This document shows positions 52,791 to 63,440 of a DNA stretch of 64,000 nt, piece by piece. The DNA is from Euglena gracilis (lineage: Eukaryota; Euglenida; Euglenophyceae; Euglenales), in NCBI GenBank assembly GCA_039621445.1, contig CP154957.1, positions 38,038,654-38,102,653 of the forward strand. The letters are read 5' to 3'. How positions within the stretch are numbered: position 1 is the first letter of the stretch; each line of letters opens with the position of its first letter. Both the position numbers and the translations under genes were made by a program. Below the pieces are notes generated by a model that was given only the letters and a program-made list of their open reading frames with translations, was not told where the DNA came from and searched no databases.

Positions 52791-53324
52791 GCGCTCAAAC
52801 TCAAACGACCTGAACGATGCCCCTTGGTCTGCTTTCCGTGCAGTGCTCGCCGGGCGTCCCCTGCGTGGAGTCCCACGCCTCTGCGCTGGGCCACAGCTCC
52901 CACTCAGGCACTTCTGTTGGGTGCAGGGATTTTTTTAAGTTTGGACCCCCGGGAGGGGGGAGGAGGGGGTAGGGTGGGTGGGCCCGCCGGACCCCCTCCC
53001 CCCCCCTGGGGGGGTCCCCCCCCGGAAGGGGGGATGTACTTTTCGGCGCCTGAGGCGCCGAAAAAATTCTATTTTTAGCACTTTTCGCGATTTTTCGGCC
53101 ATTTTTTGTGGGTCCCCCGGGACCCCCTCCCCCCCGGGGGGCCCCCCCCCAGGGGGGTGGGTGGGTGGGGGGGGGGACCCCCCCTCCCCCCCCGGTCTTA
53201 AAAAAACCCCTGGTTGGGTGTGCCAGGCACGCCCAAAATTGACCGAACAATTGGTGTTGCAGTGACAGAAGAGAACCTTAGTTCCAGCCTTTTTTTCATT
53301 ATGAGAAAGAAGAAAACCTTCTGA
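52791..53324 (+). CDS. exon split by a 289-bp MITE
   Basis: A strong acceptor (CCTCTCTCCCTGCAG) at 52790 opens ALKLKRPERCPLVCFPCS, running to LLLG at 52922. The element 52924–53212 interrupts the codon after it. Taking the host sequence across the insertion (one TSD copy), the same frame continues VPGTPKIDRTIGVAVTEENL to a stop at 53322. The original exon therefore encoded about 80 residues to a natural stop, and the insertion disrupts it. Function not recognised. Confidence 0.45.
52924..53212. mobile_element. 289-bp hAT-like MITE with 8-bp TSD
   Basis: TIR CAGGGATTTTTTTAAG / CTTAAAAAAACCCCTG. GTTGGGTG is duplicated at 52916–52923 and 53213–53220. CAGGG ends and an 8-bp duplication are hAT hallmarks. 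The interior has GGCGCCTGAGGCGCC and poly-C/G foldbacks. Confidence 0.85.
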
Positions 53325-53399
53325 TTTGGGAATGCTGCAGTCCCAGGGCCCAAATATTTTGCATCACAACACTTTCCAGAAACCAAGAAACCAGACACT

Positions 53400-53815
53400 T
53401 TTTCGACCAAGGTTGACTTTTCTTTCAAACACTTTTTTGAGGGGAAAAAAGACATAAGAAATTATTAAGATTTTTAGCGAAAAATTTTTGGGGGTTTTCA
53501 ACAAAAATGGCTAATTCCTGCCAAAAAAATACTGGTTTTAACAAGTAAAGATTCCTGTCTTTTGTTTTCCCCTGTTTTTTTTGTGAGACAATATTGGTTT
53601 AAGAAGTCACTCAACCCCCAAGGCAGTTGAATAGTGTCAGCATCATTTCTAACCTCAAAAATTGTTTGTCTTTTCATGAGGTTTTTTTTGTATTCTGCAT
53701 TTTCATGGAAAAGTTCAAAGTCAAACTTTTTTGTGAAATGAATTTTTTCCTTTTTAATAAATAGTGCAAATGAGGTTGAGGTCGTCACGTTTCCAGATTT
53801 TGTTTTCAGATGATA
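53400..53815. other. A/T-rich stretch, no supported gene
   Basis: A 96-codon minus-strand frame (53498–53788) is open and not repetitive but has no splice, start-context or domain support. Confidence 0.25.
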
Positions 53816-53817
53816 TG

Positions 53818-53905
53818 TTAGTTTTATTTTTTATTTTATTTATTATTTTATTATTTTATTTTATTTTTATTTATTATTTTATTTTTTTGTTTTATGTTAT
53901 TTTTT
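53818..53905. repeat. TTTTA-rich low-complexity tract
   Basis: TTTATTTTATTATTTTA words. It directly precedes a GC-rich coding-like patch. Confidence 0.85.
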
Positions 53906-53984
53906 TTGGAAATGGGGTCTTTTTTTTCAATTAAGCAAAGAATACGATGTGCTTTGTGTTTGTCAGAAAAGGATATCAAGCCTG

Positions 53985-54205
53985 CTCTCCTCCCACCCTG
54001 GTCCCCCACGGGCCAGACGGGCCTGCGGCCGAATCGCCGACCCAGGCCCACTGGCGCAGCGGTCCCCTTGGACGCCGATGGGTGAGGGCAGCTTCCGGAG
54101 CGTCCCCACGCGGGCCGCCCCGGCCGCCCCCTCCACCGCGGTGGTGGGCCCCTTCGCCGGCCGGCGGCCCGCCCCGCTCAGAGGCTTTGTTTTGAGTGGG
54201 GTGCC
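53985..54205 (+). CDS. GC-rich coding candidate
   Basis: Abrupt shift to high GC. Two frames are plausible: one with PMGEGSFRSVPTRAAPAAPS and another ending LRPNRRPRPTGAAVPLDADG at a stop. No splice boundary is certain. Likely an exon of the gene suggested for 48–63 kb. Confidence 0.3.
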
Positions 54206-54599
54206 CCACCTGAAAGGGCGGGTGGGTGGGTCTGGCCCACCCCCAGGGCTGGGGGGTGTTGAATGGGTAAACCCCCATTTAAGTGCATGGGTTGCATTAT
54301 TGGACCGTAGTTTCAGACCTTCAGGGGTGTGACACTTATTTGGGGGCTACCTGAACGCGGTGCAATGTCACGGTGTTTTTCGGGGTGCGCATTTTTCTGG
54401 ACTTCACTTTCGGACCCTCGGGAGTGTGACATTTATTTGGGCACTGCGCATTTAAATGCGGGTTAACCTTCGGAGGGGGGTTTTCCTGTATTCTCGGGGC
54501 CAAGCACCATTTTTTTTGGACCCCAGAATTGACCCCCGGAAGTGGGCTCTCCCCTAGCCCCCCCCCCCCGGGGTGGGAGGTGGGTTGGTGGGTCCGGAG

Positions 54600-54815
54600 C
54601 CTCCTCCCCCCGGGGCCTCAAGACACCTCTGACCCCGCCCCCTGCGGTGCCCCACGCCGCCCCACCCGGCCACACGCCGCTGCTGTGGAAGAACATGTCC
54701 AGCGAGAGCCCCGCCGCGGCCCATTGGCTCTTCGCCCCCCAGTTCATGCCTATCCCCGCCCGGGCGGCAGGGCGCCGCCCCCAACCTTTGCACTTATGCA
54801 AAGCCCCGACTTTTT
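54600..54815 (+). CDS. GC-rich coding candidate
   Basis: The most protein-like frame reads TPPPAVPHAAPPGHTPLLWK and SSESPAAAHWLFAPQFMPIP, continuing to a stop near 54817. The upstream poly-C foldback (54560–54580) limits the exon. Not recognised. Confidence 0.35.
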
Positions 54816-55165
54816 GAAGGTTTTCTGCGTCGTTTTGGGTTGACTTTTTTTGCATAGTTTTTTTTTGCCACCCCCCCCCCCTTGATGGGGCCTTTCATTA
54901 CACATGGCAAATTGTATCAGTCCAGGGTTTCTCGCTCTGAGATCCCCCGGAAGATCCCCAAAAAAATTTCCAGCACTTTTGACACTGGGTGGCCACTTTC
55001 GGCCAATCCTGGCCAACCCCACCCCCCAGGAGGGGGGTCTGGAACCAATAGCCAGTCAATCACTCCGAAAAAAGCAGTCCTGCGGCTGTTTGTTTGGTGC
55101 CTTTTATCCCCTCTTCTGGCCTGGCGCTGTTTTTTGCCTCTGGTCCTTTTTGTCTGTGTCCGTGG

Positions 55166-55607
55166 CAGGGGATTTCTTAAGCCGGAGGGGGTCCAGCCAG
55201 TCAGCAGCTCAAATCCAGCCAGCAGCCCAAATCGGGGCTGGGCCCCCCCCCCCCCCCCGGGGGGGGGGGGTCGAGTGAAATAAAGTTGGGTCCAGCCTGG
55301 CCGGAGACCGGGCCAGCTGGCCGCAGGCTGGCCAGCTGGGTTGCCCAGCTCATCTATCCCTGCATTTTTCTCATCACAGCTTCCTTGCCCTCAATGTCTG
55401 GCACATACACTAGCTCCATCCATCAAAATGTCGAGAAGGCAAAAATGTCTTAAAATTTTGTTTTTCATCGACCCATCCCAGTCCAGCCCCCTCCAGCCCC
55501 GGACCCCCATCCCCCCCGGGGGGGGGTCCAGCCAGCACTCGTTTCCAGCCGGCAGCCTTTTTTCAAGCTGGAGGCTGGACCCCCCGGGGTCCTTAAGAAA
55601 TCCCCTG
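55166..55607. mobile_element. 442-bp hAT-like MITE with 8-bp TSD
   Basis: TIR CAGGGGATTTCTTAAG / CTTAAGAAATCCCCTG. GTCCGTGG is duplicated at 55158–55165 and 55608–55615. The interior consists of CCAGCCAGC/GGTCCAGCC units with two poly-C/G foldbacks. Confidence 0.9.
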
Positions 55608-55609
55608 GT

Positions 55610-56080
55610 CCGTGGAGGTGGCGGAGCCTGGTAGGACTTACCTTGTTCACTGCGGCGGCCACCAGGCGCCTGCCAGGCACATAATCTACTTTGGTTATGG
55701 AAGGGGGGGGGTCGCCTTCACAGTGACGACGCACAGTCCACGACCCCAGCAGGCGTGGTTCCCTACTCAGTGGGCAGGTCCACTCGACTGGGAACAGACT
55801 CATGGGTAGGTATGTTCTTGGCCCGAAGGCACCTCCCGGGTCAGCCTGTCCCAACGAGCACGCCCACTTGGAACCCAGTCAGACCCCCCCCCTGCTGGGT
55901 CAAAGGCGAACCTAATTTCAGCTGCCGGGTCCACCCCCCGGGTCTCCTTCACCGGTCCCTGCCGGCTATTCTAGTCCACGACCCAGGAAATGGCTGTCAA
56001 TCCTCAGCACCTCCCAACCTGGTTCGACTCTTCAGGCACTGGAGCTCAGGTGGTCTAGCTCGCTTAAAGTTTTGATTTTT
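55610..56080. other. stretch without a supported gene
   Basis: Moderately GC-rich, open in several frames on both strands, with no splice signal or domain that decides between them. Confidence 0.3.
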
Positions 56081-56083
56081 GCA

Positions 56084-56710
56084 TTGCGCACCTGCGCAAT
56101 TTTTCGATTATTTTTGAACCTGGCTTTTGAAACCCACCCTTTTGACCCTTTGGTTCTGTGGGGACCCAAAACCCCGGGTTTCCTCTCCACGAGAGGTGAA
56201 TTTTCCCAAAATAGGGCCGAAACCCTCATTGTGAGTCCCTCTTTTTTTGAAGCCTGGAGTCTGTTCCCAGATGGTGCTACACAGGCCAGGACTTTTAACC
56301 CTTTTAGTTGCCTTTTTAGGCTCTGTGATATGTCCGTGAAGGGTTGCCTGTTGAGTCATCCAGAGGGTGGACTCTACATACACGTTGTGAAAAAGTTGAA
56401 ACAACCGCGTGCCAGGGAGTTGTGACCCCTGGGAGCTTGAAACATGAGAAGTGGTACAGTGGGGACCACCCAGGTGGAGGGGTTGGGGTTAATTAAGGGC
56501 AAGCCCAGGGTCTTATCCCAACGTCCAGTGAGCAACTCCAGCCCCCACACTGCCGGGCACAGAATGCAATAATTGTGGAAATGCATAACAATGGTCAACA
56601 CCAGCCCCTGACTTTATTGGCCTCTCTCTGGCGTGTAATGGTGTGTTGTGTGCCCTCTCTGCACGACCAATGTTGCGCTTGGTGAGGAAATCCATTGCGC
56701 AGGTGCGCAA
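56084..56710. other. 627-bp interval between two 16-bp palindromes
   Basis: TTGCGCACCTGCGCAA at 56084–56099 and TTGCGCAGGTGCGCAA at 56695–56710 are exact reverse complements, and each arm is itself almost palindromic. No target duplication was seen. A 117-codon plus-strand frame lies between (56072–56425). Confidence 0.5.
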
Positions 56711-57160
56711 TTGCCTGCACAAAATAAATGAGAAACGCAAACATCGCCTGATATAATAAATTTTGGGGTTTTAGATGCTCAGGAAGGGTTTTTTTGAAAT
56801 ACAAGTTGTGGGGTTTTAGATCACAAAGTGCAATGCTTTTTTTTAAACTTTTTTTTGCGCAAAAAGTGTGTTTTTGAGGTATTCCTGGTCGTCTTTGGTT
56901 GGTTCATGTTTTCTACCAACGCTTCCCTTACCCAGAAAACCAAATCCAAACCCCCTCCGGGGGGAGCTCAAAAGGGGTTGGAAGTCAGCTGCCCTTCTTT
57001 GCTCACCACTATTTTGAGGTTTACGGATGATAATTCCATTTTTGAACAGGGAAGCAAGACAGGCAAAGTTGAAGTGTCTGTCATCTGAAAGAAGATCGGG
57101 TGTTCGCTTTTCAGCAATTCTGCAGTACCAAAATCCGTTGTTCTTTTTCGAGGCAGCCCA

Positions 57161-57640
57161 ATGCCTGCCTCTGACTCTCTGGAGGGTCACGCTGTGGACG
57201 CTGGCGTGCAGACAGGGCTGGACAGCGTCAGGGAGGTGCTCTTCCAGGTGTGTTCGAAAATGGCGTGGCTGCCAGAACTTCCCCCCAGGCCCAAATGACA
57301 CTGGGGCACTTTGTCGTGGTCTTCCGGGTTGGTGGAAAATTGAATCAAACACTGAAGTTTAGGGTGTTGGCCGTTTTTTTTCCCCCTGTGGGCAGAGCTG
57401 ACCACCCCCCAACTCCCAACTGCCTCCCAGGGGGTGCGGTGCCCCCAGAGCAGCCCATCCAACCCTGCGGCCGTCTGGCCGAGCCCCTCTTTGAAGAGGA
57501 GTGCTCCTCTCCAGAGGGCCCCTCCTCCGCCCCCTCCCCCCGCCGTTCCGAACCCGGTGGCGATGACCAAAGCAGCGCTTCCTCCTTCTCCGAGGCGGCC
57601 CCCTCCCCTCCCCAGGGGCAGCGGCGGAGTTTCGTGATTG
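57161..57640 (+). CDS. two candidate exons
   Basis: Exon 1, 57161–57247, begins ATG after CGAGGCAG, reads MPASDSLEGHAVDAGVQTGL to DSVREVLFQ and ends at CAG|GTGTGT, exactly 29 codons. Downstream an acceptor (CCCCCTGTGGGCAG) leads into GC-rich sequence. In one frame it is acidic/serine-rich (EEECSSPEGPSSAPSPRRSE); in the frame that keeps phase with exon 1 (acceptor …GCAGAG, 57399) it is proline-rich and stops at 57635. Which one is used cannot be decided here. No domain recognised. Confidence 0.4.
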
Positions 57641-57828
57641 CGGCGGCGTGTCCACTCTCTCGCCTGAACACTGACATGACCAAATCGACTGAGAAGTTTT
57701 TATTCCGACAATTTGCTGAGATTTGATCGGGGCATTCTATTCAAAAAAAAATTGTCAAAAATGCCCGGTGAATCTCCGGTGAATCCCCTGGAGTGGGTCC
57801 AGACGCTCTATGGCGGGTGGGTCCGAAG

Positions 57829-58300
57829 CATACATCTCTCTAAGGTTTTGCGAACCCCCCCCCCCCCGGGGGGGGCGGCTGCAGCCAGCCCCGATTTGGG
57901 CCCAGCCCAGCCGCAGCAGCACCCTCCCCCCCGGGGGGGGGGGTGCTGCTAGCCCAGCTAGCCAGCCCCTTTTTTGGGGGTCCAGCACAAAATTTTTCGG
58001 CGCGAAGCGCCGAAATTTTTTGAAAAATTGTGTTCAAAAGTGGCCAAAAATGGGGTTTGGGGGGCGTTTGGGGCATTTTTGGGGGGTTTCAGATGCATCA
58101 TTTTTTCAAAACTGTGTTCTGCAGGTCATTTTTGGGCATTTTTCCGATTTCAGTCCAGCTCGCCCCGGTTCGGGTCCAGCCGGGGCCTAGCCCCCCCCCC
58201 CCGGGGGGGGGCGGGCTAGCCAGCCCAAATTTCTAGCCAGCCCAAATTTCTAGCCCTAGCCCAGCAACCCCCCCCCCCCGGGTCCTTAAAGAGATGTATG
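57829..58300 (+). mobile_element. 472-bp MITE, CATACATCTC TIR, 8-bp TSD
   Basis: TIR CATACATC…TAAGG / CCTTAAAGAGATGTATG. GTCCGAAG is duplicated at 57821–57828 and 58301–58308. The interior holds a TTCGGCGCGAAGCGCCGAA hairpin, CAAAACTGTGTTCTGCAGG and two poly-C/G foldbacks with GCTAGCC. Other copies are at 40038, 43895 and 48085. Confidence 0.9.
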
Positions 58301-58330
58301 GTCCGAAGTGGGGTGAGGTGGGGTTGGGAC

Positions 58331-58588
58331 CATACCATACCATTGTCTAAGGAGTGTCCGACCCCATCTCCTAGGGGTGACTGACTGGTTTTTTTCGGAG
58401 TGACTGACGGGTTTCTGGCTCCAGATCCCCCGGAGGGGTGGGGTTGGCCAGGATTGGCCGAAAGTGGCCACCCGGCGCGACAGGTGCTGGAAATTTTTTG
58501 GGTTTTTTTTTAACCACAATCTGTTCATTTTGAGCGGCCAAAGTGATCCCCCACTCCCCGGGGGGGGGGGTCGGTAAGCAATGTTATG
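58331..58588 (+). mobile_element. 258-bp MITE, CCATACCATTG TIR, 8-bp TSD
   Basis: Left CATACCATTGTCTAAGG…TGTCCGACC, right GGTCGGTAAGCAATGTTATG. GTTGGGA(C/T) is duplicated at 58323–58330 and 58589–58596 (7 of 8). The interior has GAGTGACTGACTGG-type units. Relatives are at 50360, 60959 and 63310. Confidence 0.75.
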
Positions 58589-58765
58589 GTTGGGATCCGT
58601 ACACAGGTTTTTTATGGGAATGGATCAGTTCGACCCTGGATCAGGGTTGACCCCCCCCTCCTGGGTGGGGGGTCAACCCCCCCCACACCAGGCCTTCCCG
58701 TACAGCCCTGGGCTCCCCACCCTTCTCATTTCTCCTCCAGCGCCTCATCTTGTGTGTTTTCTTGA

Positions 58766-59194
58766 GTGCGTTGGCCGCGGAGTAATTGGTCCTTGCTCAG
58801 TGCCACCGGGGTTGGGGGGGTTGGGCAGGGGCCCTCCCCCAACCCCGGGCTGGCAGCCCTGCTGACCGGGCTGTCCCGTACCACTCCGCCAGCCCCTGCC
58901 CCCGGCCCTTCAAATTCCCCCGACCCGGTGCCCGTTGCCCGGGCGGGGTCCCCCACCGCGCCGCCCCCACCGCTGGAGGAGAAGGCCGACCCGCCCCGGG
59001 CCGAGGTCGAGGCCGACGCCGAGCCCGAGGCGGAGGCCGAGGCCGGGTCGCCTGGGGCCGCGGACGGCGGGTGGCCCACCGAGGAGACGCGCTGCGCCCA
59101 CCGGAAGTCATGGAAGCGGCTGCGCGCCAAGAAGCGGTGCGCCTTCTTTGTATGTCTGCAGTGTGGCACTAAGTGGTGGTCAAGCTCCAGTTGA
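58766..59194 (+). CDS. GC-rich exon ending in a Cys/His motif
   Basis: A frame of 143 codons: proline-rich N-terminal part, an acidic stretch (EEKADPPRAEVEADAEPEAE), then TRCAHRKSWKRLRAKKRCAF, FVCLQCGTKWW and a stop. C-x2-H … C-x2-C-G with the basic KSWKRLRAKK between looks like a small zinc-ribbon or nucleic-acid-binding module, though the family is not named. The 5' boundary may be the splice acceptor TTCTCCTCCAG at 58740. Shadow frames in this GC-rich DNA are also open, but only this one gives a paired Cys/His motif and a natural end. Confidence 0.5.
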   Translation: MRWPRSNWSLLSATGVGGVGQGPSPNPGLAALLTGLSRTTPPAPAPGPSNSPDPVPVARAGSPTAPPPPLEEKADPPRAEVEADAEPEAEAEAGSPGAADGGWPTEETRCAHRKSWKRLRAKKRCAFFVCLQCGTKWWSSSS

Positions 59195-59199
59195 GGGGG

Positions 59200-60950
59200 G
59201 CACGCTTTGGCTATTTTTTTTTTGAAAAGTCATGCAGTCCAGATAACCCAACGGCTTCCCTGTATCCTCTGGAGCTTGTTTCCGCACCCGCGCCACGATT
59301 GTTGCCCCGTAGGGGTGCGTGATCCCTACGTGAGCATACGGCCCAGGCCTCTGCTAAAGGATTTGCTGTGTCTCCACAGAGTGGGGTGGATTCTGTCCCA
59401 AAATTGACCAGTTTAATTTTTACTGGACCCCGGGGGAGTGTGCTAGCAAACCCAGCTCGTGGAAAATTTTTGGCCCTCCAAAACTTGTCAAAAATGCCCA
59501 TTTTGGCATTTTTGGGGTTCTTTGAGAGCAAAGATTACAAAAAAATAGCAAAAATCAAGGCATCTTGAAAGCCCCATTTCCACCTCAGCGCTGGAGGAGA
59601 ATTCTGACTTTTTTTTCTCCTCGCCCCCCCCCCCCAGCTTGCCAGTGGCGTAGCTGGTGGATTTCCAGTCCAGTGGAGTGGGATACCCAGTCCACTCGCC
59701 CCCCCCCCTGGAGGACTCCAAGCAGTGGCCTGATATGGTCCCCCCTAACACAGGACTTCCTTGCTCCGGCTTTATATATCCCGGAAGTCACCGGCATTGC
59801 CGCTTTTTGTGCCTCCCTTTCTTTTTAGAAAGTTGATCATGTGTGAGAGGTGAACGTTGAATTGCACAATGCAGTAATGAATGCTGAAGTGACGATTGGC
59901 TTCCACAGAGAGCTTAGATGGTTGAAGTCCTGACTATTTTCCAGCTGCCTTCATCAAATATATCTCTGTCTGCCTCGAGAAATTTCGAACCGATCTTTTT
60001 ACTATTTTTTAAAAAATCTTAAATCCTGCCAAACACATCTTTGAGCCTTTGCAGACCCTCTCGCCAGGGGAGGTCTATTTTAGCCAGCAGCCCAGCTGCT
60101 GCAACACCCCCACCCCCAGGGGGGGGTGCTGCTGGCCCACTGGCAAACTCATTTTTACTGAGAAAATTTTGCCTCAGCAGCAAAGTGTGTCGGACATCAT
60201 GCGATGTTCAAACGCTACACAGCATTGCGGAAACAGATGCTCTTGACACCAGGGCCAGAAATTCATTTAGTGTGGTGCACCAAGGTTGTCATTTTAAGGG
60301 TTCATTGTGACACCAAAATATTTTTGTGATTCACCTGTGGACAACAGAATTTTTTGTGGTTCACTTTGTGGACGCCAAAAAAATTTCCCACCACCTGCTG
60401 ACATTTGCAGCATTATCTCTTTCCTTCCTCAACAGCTATAAAACATGGGATATATGCGGAGTGCATATTTTGCACATATTTCGTATATTCAGTGCATGTT
60501 TCACTTTTTTTTTGTACCCTGCATATTTTTCGCATTTTTAGTGCCCATTTCGAGGTTTTGCAGGAGTTTTCCGCGGCATATTGCCACCCCAAAGTGTCCG
60601 CTCTGAGTGGCCTTTGGTGTCTAAATTGTCTGAAGATCAAATCGGTTTTAGTTGAGAAAGTGCATATTTTTTTATTGTTGTTGTTGTTGTTATTGTTCTC
60701 AATCAAGTTTTGTGGACATCAAAATTGTTGTGGAAACGTTTTTGTGGACACCAAGAACTTTTATTGGTTCATTTGTGGACACCAAAAGGAAAATTGTGGT
60801 TCATTTGCGGACACCAAGGAAATTTTTGTGTGGACATGAAGAAATTTGTGGGTTACACGCTTTTTGTGAACCACAGTAAATGAATGTTTGACCAGGGTGT
60901 CATTTAAGCCAGAGTGGACCCCATCCCCCCCCCCCCCCGGGGGTGAGGTC
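59200..60950. other. stretch without a supported gene
   Basis: Contains a CAGCAGCCCAGCTGCTG…CCCCC foldback (60080–60145) and GTGGACACCAA(A/G) words repeated about eight times between 60360 and 60840. Likely intronic or intergenic. Confidence 0.4.
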
Positions 60951-60958
60951 CAGCCCAG

Positions 60959-61318
60959 GCAATTGCTTAAGCACTGACCGACCCCCCCCCCCCCGGGGGG
61001 GGTTGGTGACTGGTTTTTTTCAGAGTGACTGACTGGTTTTTGGCCCGGACCCCTCCCCCCCTGGGGGGGGGGTCGGCCAGGAGTGGGCAAAAGTGGCTTG
61101 AGTGACCCCGGCGCCGAAGGCGCCGGAAAAATTTTTTGGGCCTAAAATGGCCTAAAGTGACTAGAAAGTGGCCGTTTTTCTGAGTGGCCGACCCCCCCCC
61201 CCCCGGGGGGTAGTGACTGGCTGGTTTTTTGAAAATGAGTGACTGACTGGTTTTTAAAAAAGTGGAGTGACCCCCCTCCCCCCCCCCCCCCCCCCCGGGG
61301 GTCGGTAAGCAATTGTTG
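60959..61318 (+). mobile_element. CAATTGCTTAAG TIR element
   Basis: CAATTGCTTAAGCACTGACC at left and GGTCGGTAAGCAATTG at right. Interior GTGACTGACTGG units, three poly-C/G blocks and a GGCGCCGAAGGCGCC hairpin. Same family as 58331–58588; no target duplication seen. Confidence 0.7.
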
Positions 61319-61319
61319 G

Positions 61320-62010
61320 TCCAGCCAGCCAGCAGCCTTTTTACAGCCAGCAGGGGGGGGGGTGTTGGCCAGCCAGCCCAAATTTCCAGCCCCAGCCCAG
61401 TATCCCTTGGGGTCCTTAAAGAGATGCAAGCTTTGCAGCATCTGAAACCAGGTCTGTTAAATGATCATTTTTCGGTCAACAAAGATACAAATATTCTCCT
61501 TCAGTGCTCTGCCCTTCGGGTGAATTCCTTATTTTTATTTGGATTTAACAAGGTTTTCTGGCCTTAACCTCCAAAAACTAATGATATCCTCACCATTTTG
61601 ATTCTTTGGATTTGTTTAGAGGGGAAGAATTTTGAATTTAAGAATTTCGAAAAATTTTCAGCACAAGGTGCCAAAAAATTTTGAAGAGATGGTCAAAAAT
61701 TGCCGTTTTTGATGGTTTGCTGTTCAGGTTTCAGCCTCCAATTTTTAGCTGAAAAGTGCCAACCCGGCTGTATTTGGGCTTTTTTTGCCTGTTTTGGGGG
61801 TACACGCCGGGTCCAGCTGCCAGCCAGCCGGACCCCCCCCCCCCGGACTAAGTGCTGATGGGGGTCCAGCACTTCCCCCCCCCCCCAGTCAACGCCTTTT
61901 TTTTTCTACCTGGCCCATGGTACCCCTTGGGAGAGGGGGGGTCCTTAAGAAAACAGCTGCTGACCCCAGCAGACCCCATGTGGGGGGGGGGGTCTGGAAC
62001 ACCTATTCCA
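61320..62010. repeat. CCAGCCAGC fragments
   Basis: CAGCCAGCCAGCAGCC and GGTCCTTAAAGAGATGCA (61390–61430) and GGGGGGTCCTTAAGAAAACA (61935) are ends of the two MITE families, without full partners. 61440–61730 has no gene. Confidence 0.5.
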
Positions 62011-62185
62011 CAGGGGTGAATGGGTCAGTCAATGAAATGCCAAGAGAACACCCCCAGAATAGCGCCTCCACCGGAGATCTCCTCCAATGGACCAAGGGAT
62101 TGTTCTGTTGGTTTTTTGGGAGGGTACCGTATTTTATTTGTCATTCTAACGGTAATTGTTTCCTGGTATTGTTGTCCCAGGAATG

Positions 62186-62335
62186 CATCACAAACGAGGT
62201 GTGCGATGTGCTTTCCAATTGTGCATTGGAATTTCCTCAAAGCCAAGCAGTCGTATCTTCAGCCATATTTTTTTTATTTGCAGGCCCCTGCCTTGAACCT
62301 GCGCTTGTTGGCCGTCAGTTAATATTTTGCCGAAA
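62186..62335 (+). CDS. candidate exon
   Basis: An acceptor (TATTGTTGTCCCAG) is followed by two open frames. One reads NASQTRCAMCFPIVHWNFLK to a stop near 62322. The other reads ECITNEVCDVLSNCALEFPQ. Position and acceptor favour an exon, but the frame is undecided. Confidence 0.3.
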
Positions 62336-62749
62336 AAAATTAGGGCGAACCGTCGTGGGGGCCCATTTCGACGTCCTTTCTGTACTCCCCTCGCGTTGCC
62401 CAGCGTGAACGATGCAGTCCCCCGGCTGCCCCGGTCTGGCCCAGGTGGTTGGCGTCATGGGGGGGGGGGGTCGCGCGCACCGCGTCCGCCGCGTCCGACG
62501 GGTCCGCTCACGCGTCGGGTGCGGGTGGGGGTCCCCTCGTCCGCCGGCTCCGGCGGCCCAAAACAAGGGGAGGCGGCCCGGCCCCGCCCCCTGTGTGTTG
62601 TACAACACCCTGCCCCCCTCCCTTCCCCAGCCGCCTCCTCCCACCCCCCTTAGGCCCTTCTCCCTTCCTCACCGGGCCCCAGCGGCACCGGGACGGGGTT
62701 CGCCGCCTGTCCCCGCCCAGGCAGAACGGAATCAGCCAAACAGACAGGG

Positions 62750-62880
62750 GGGTGGGGGGACCACCAATTTTCGACCCCCAAAAATTTTTCCTGGCGCCGG
62801 GTGGAAATCTGTGAAAATGCTGTGGTGGATGGGGGGTTGACCCCCCCCCCCTCCCGGGTGGGGGGGTCGACCACCCCACT
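62750..62880. repeat. fragment of the GGTCGACC foldback element
   Basis: GAAAATGCTGTGGTGG and GGGGGGGTCGACC as in 52205–52285. It directly precedes a GC-rich exon candidate. Confidence 0.55.
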
Positions 62881-62915
62881 TCCCCATTTCCGTTCTCCCC
62901 TGTTCCTGCCCCCCA

Positions 62916-63179
62916 GTGCCCCCCGACTGCCCCGACCACGTTGCTGTGTCGGGCGCTCTGGGCCGCCCGGTGCCTAACCGCCGTACCTTCCCCGAGGGGG
63001 AACTGCTGCGGACCAGGTGGCGTCCCCCGGCCAGTGTCCGGTGCGACTGGCAGCCGTGCGGCAGGGTCTGCAGGGCCGCTGCCTCTGTCCACCGTGCCAC
63101 GGCTGGATGGACCCCAGATTTTCCCCCGCGCCGGAACGTCGGAGCGGTTGCTAATACGGCCCCAGGCAGGCCACAATGA
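62916..63179 (+). CDS. GC-rich exon candidate
   Basis: An acceptor (CCTGCCCCCCAG) opens a frame PPDCPDHVAVSGALGRPVPN, then RTFPEGELLRTRWRPPASVR and CDWQPCG to a stop at 63177. It contains several Cys and Trp but no recognised domain. It may join the 58.8-kb exon in one gene. Confidence 0.35.
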   Translation: MPPDCPDHVAVSGALGRPVPNRRTFPEGELLRTRWRPPASVRCDWQPCGRVCRAAASVHRATAGWTPDFPPRRNVGAVANTAPGRPQ

Positions 63180-63299
63180 ATCAGCAACACACGTCGGCTT
63201 GCTTTATCAGCGCGCTTGATGGATGAGTTTTTTTTTGGAGATGGCGTTCTCGTCCTACAAAAACACACAGTCGCCTGATTTCTTCAGATTGACTGAATG

Positions 63300-63440
63300 A
63301 TTTTGGGCTCTGGACCATACCATTGCTTAAGGCATGTCCGATCAGCTGACCTAGCGTCAGCTGAATGGACAGATTGCTCTGGGTCTGTTGTGTTTTGCTG
63401 TTGTTGTGTCCAGCCGCTTGGGGGGGGGGGAAGGTTGAAA
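63300..63440. repeat. left end of CCATACCATTG MITE
   Basis: GACCATACCATTGCTTAAGG and TGTCCGATCAGCTGACC. The right end was not found. Poly-G at 63420. Confidence 0.5.

Noticed and set aside
53498-53788. 96-codon minus-strand ORF in A/T-rich DNA.
   Set aside because: Non-repetitive but without start context, splice signals or recognisable domain. Left as unsupported.
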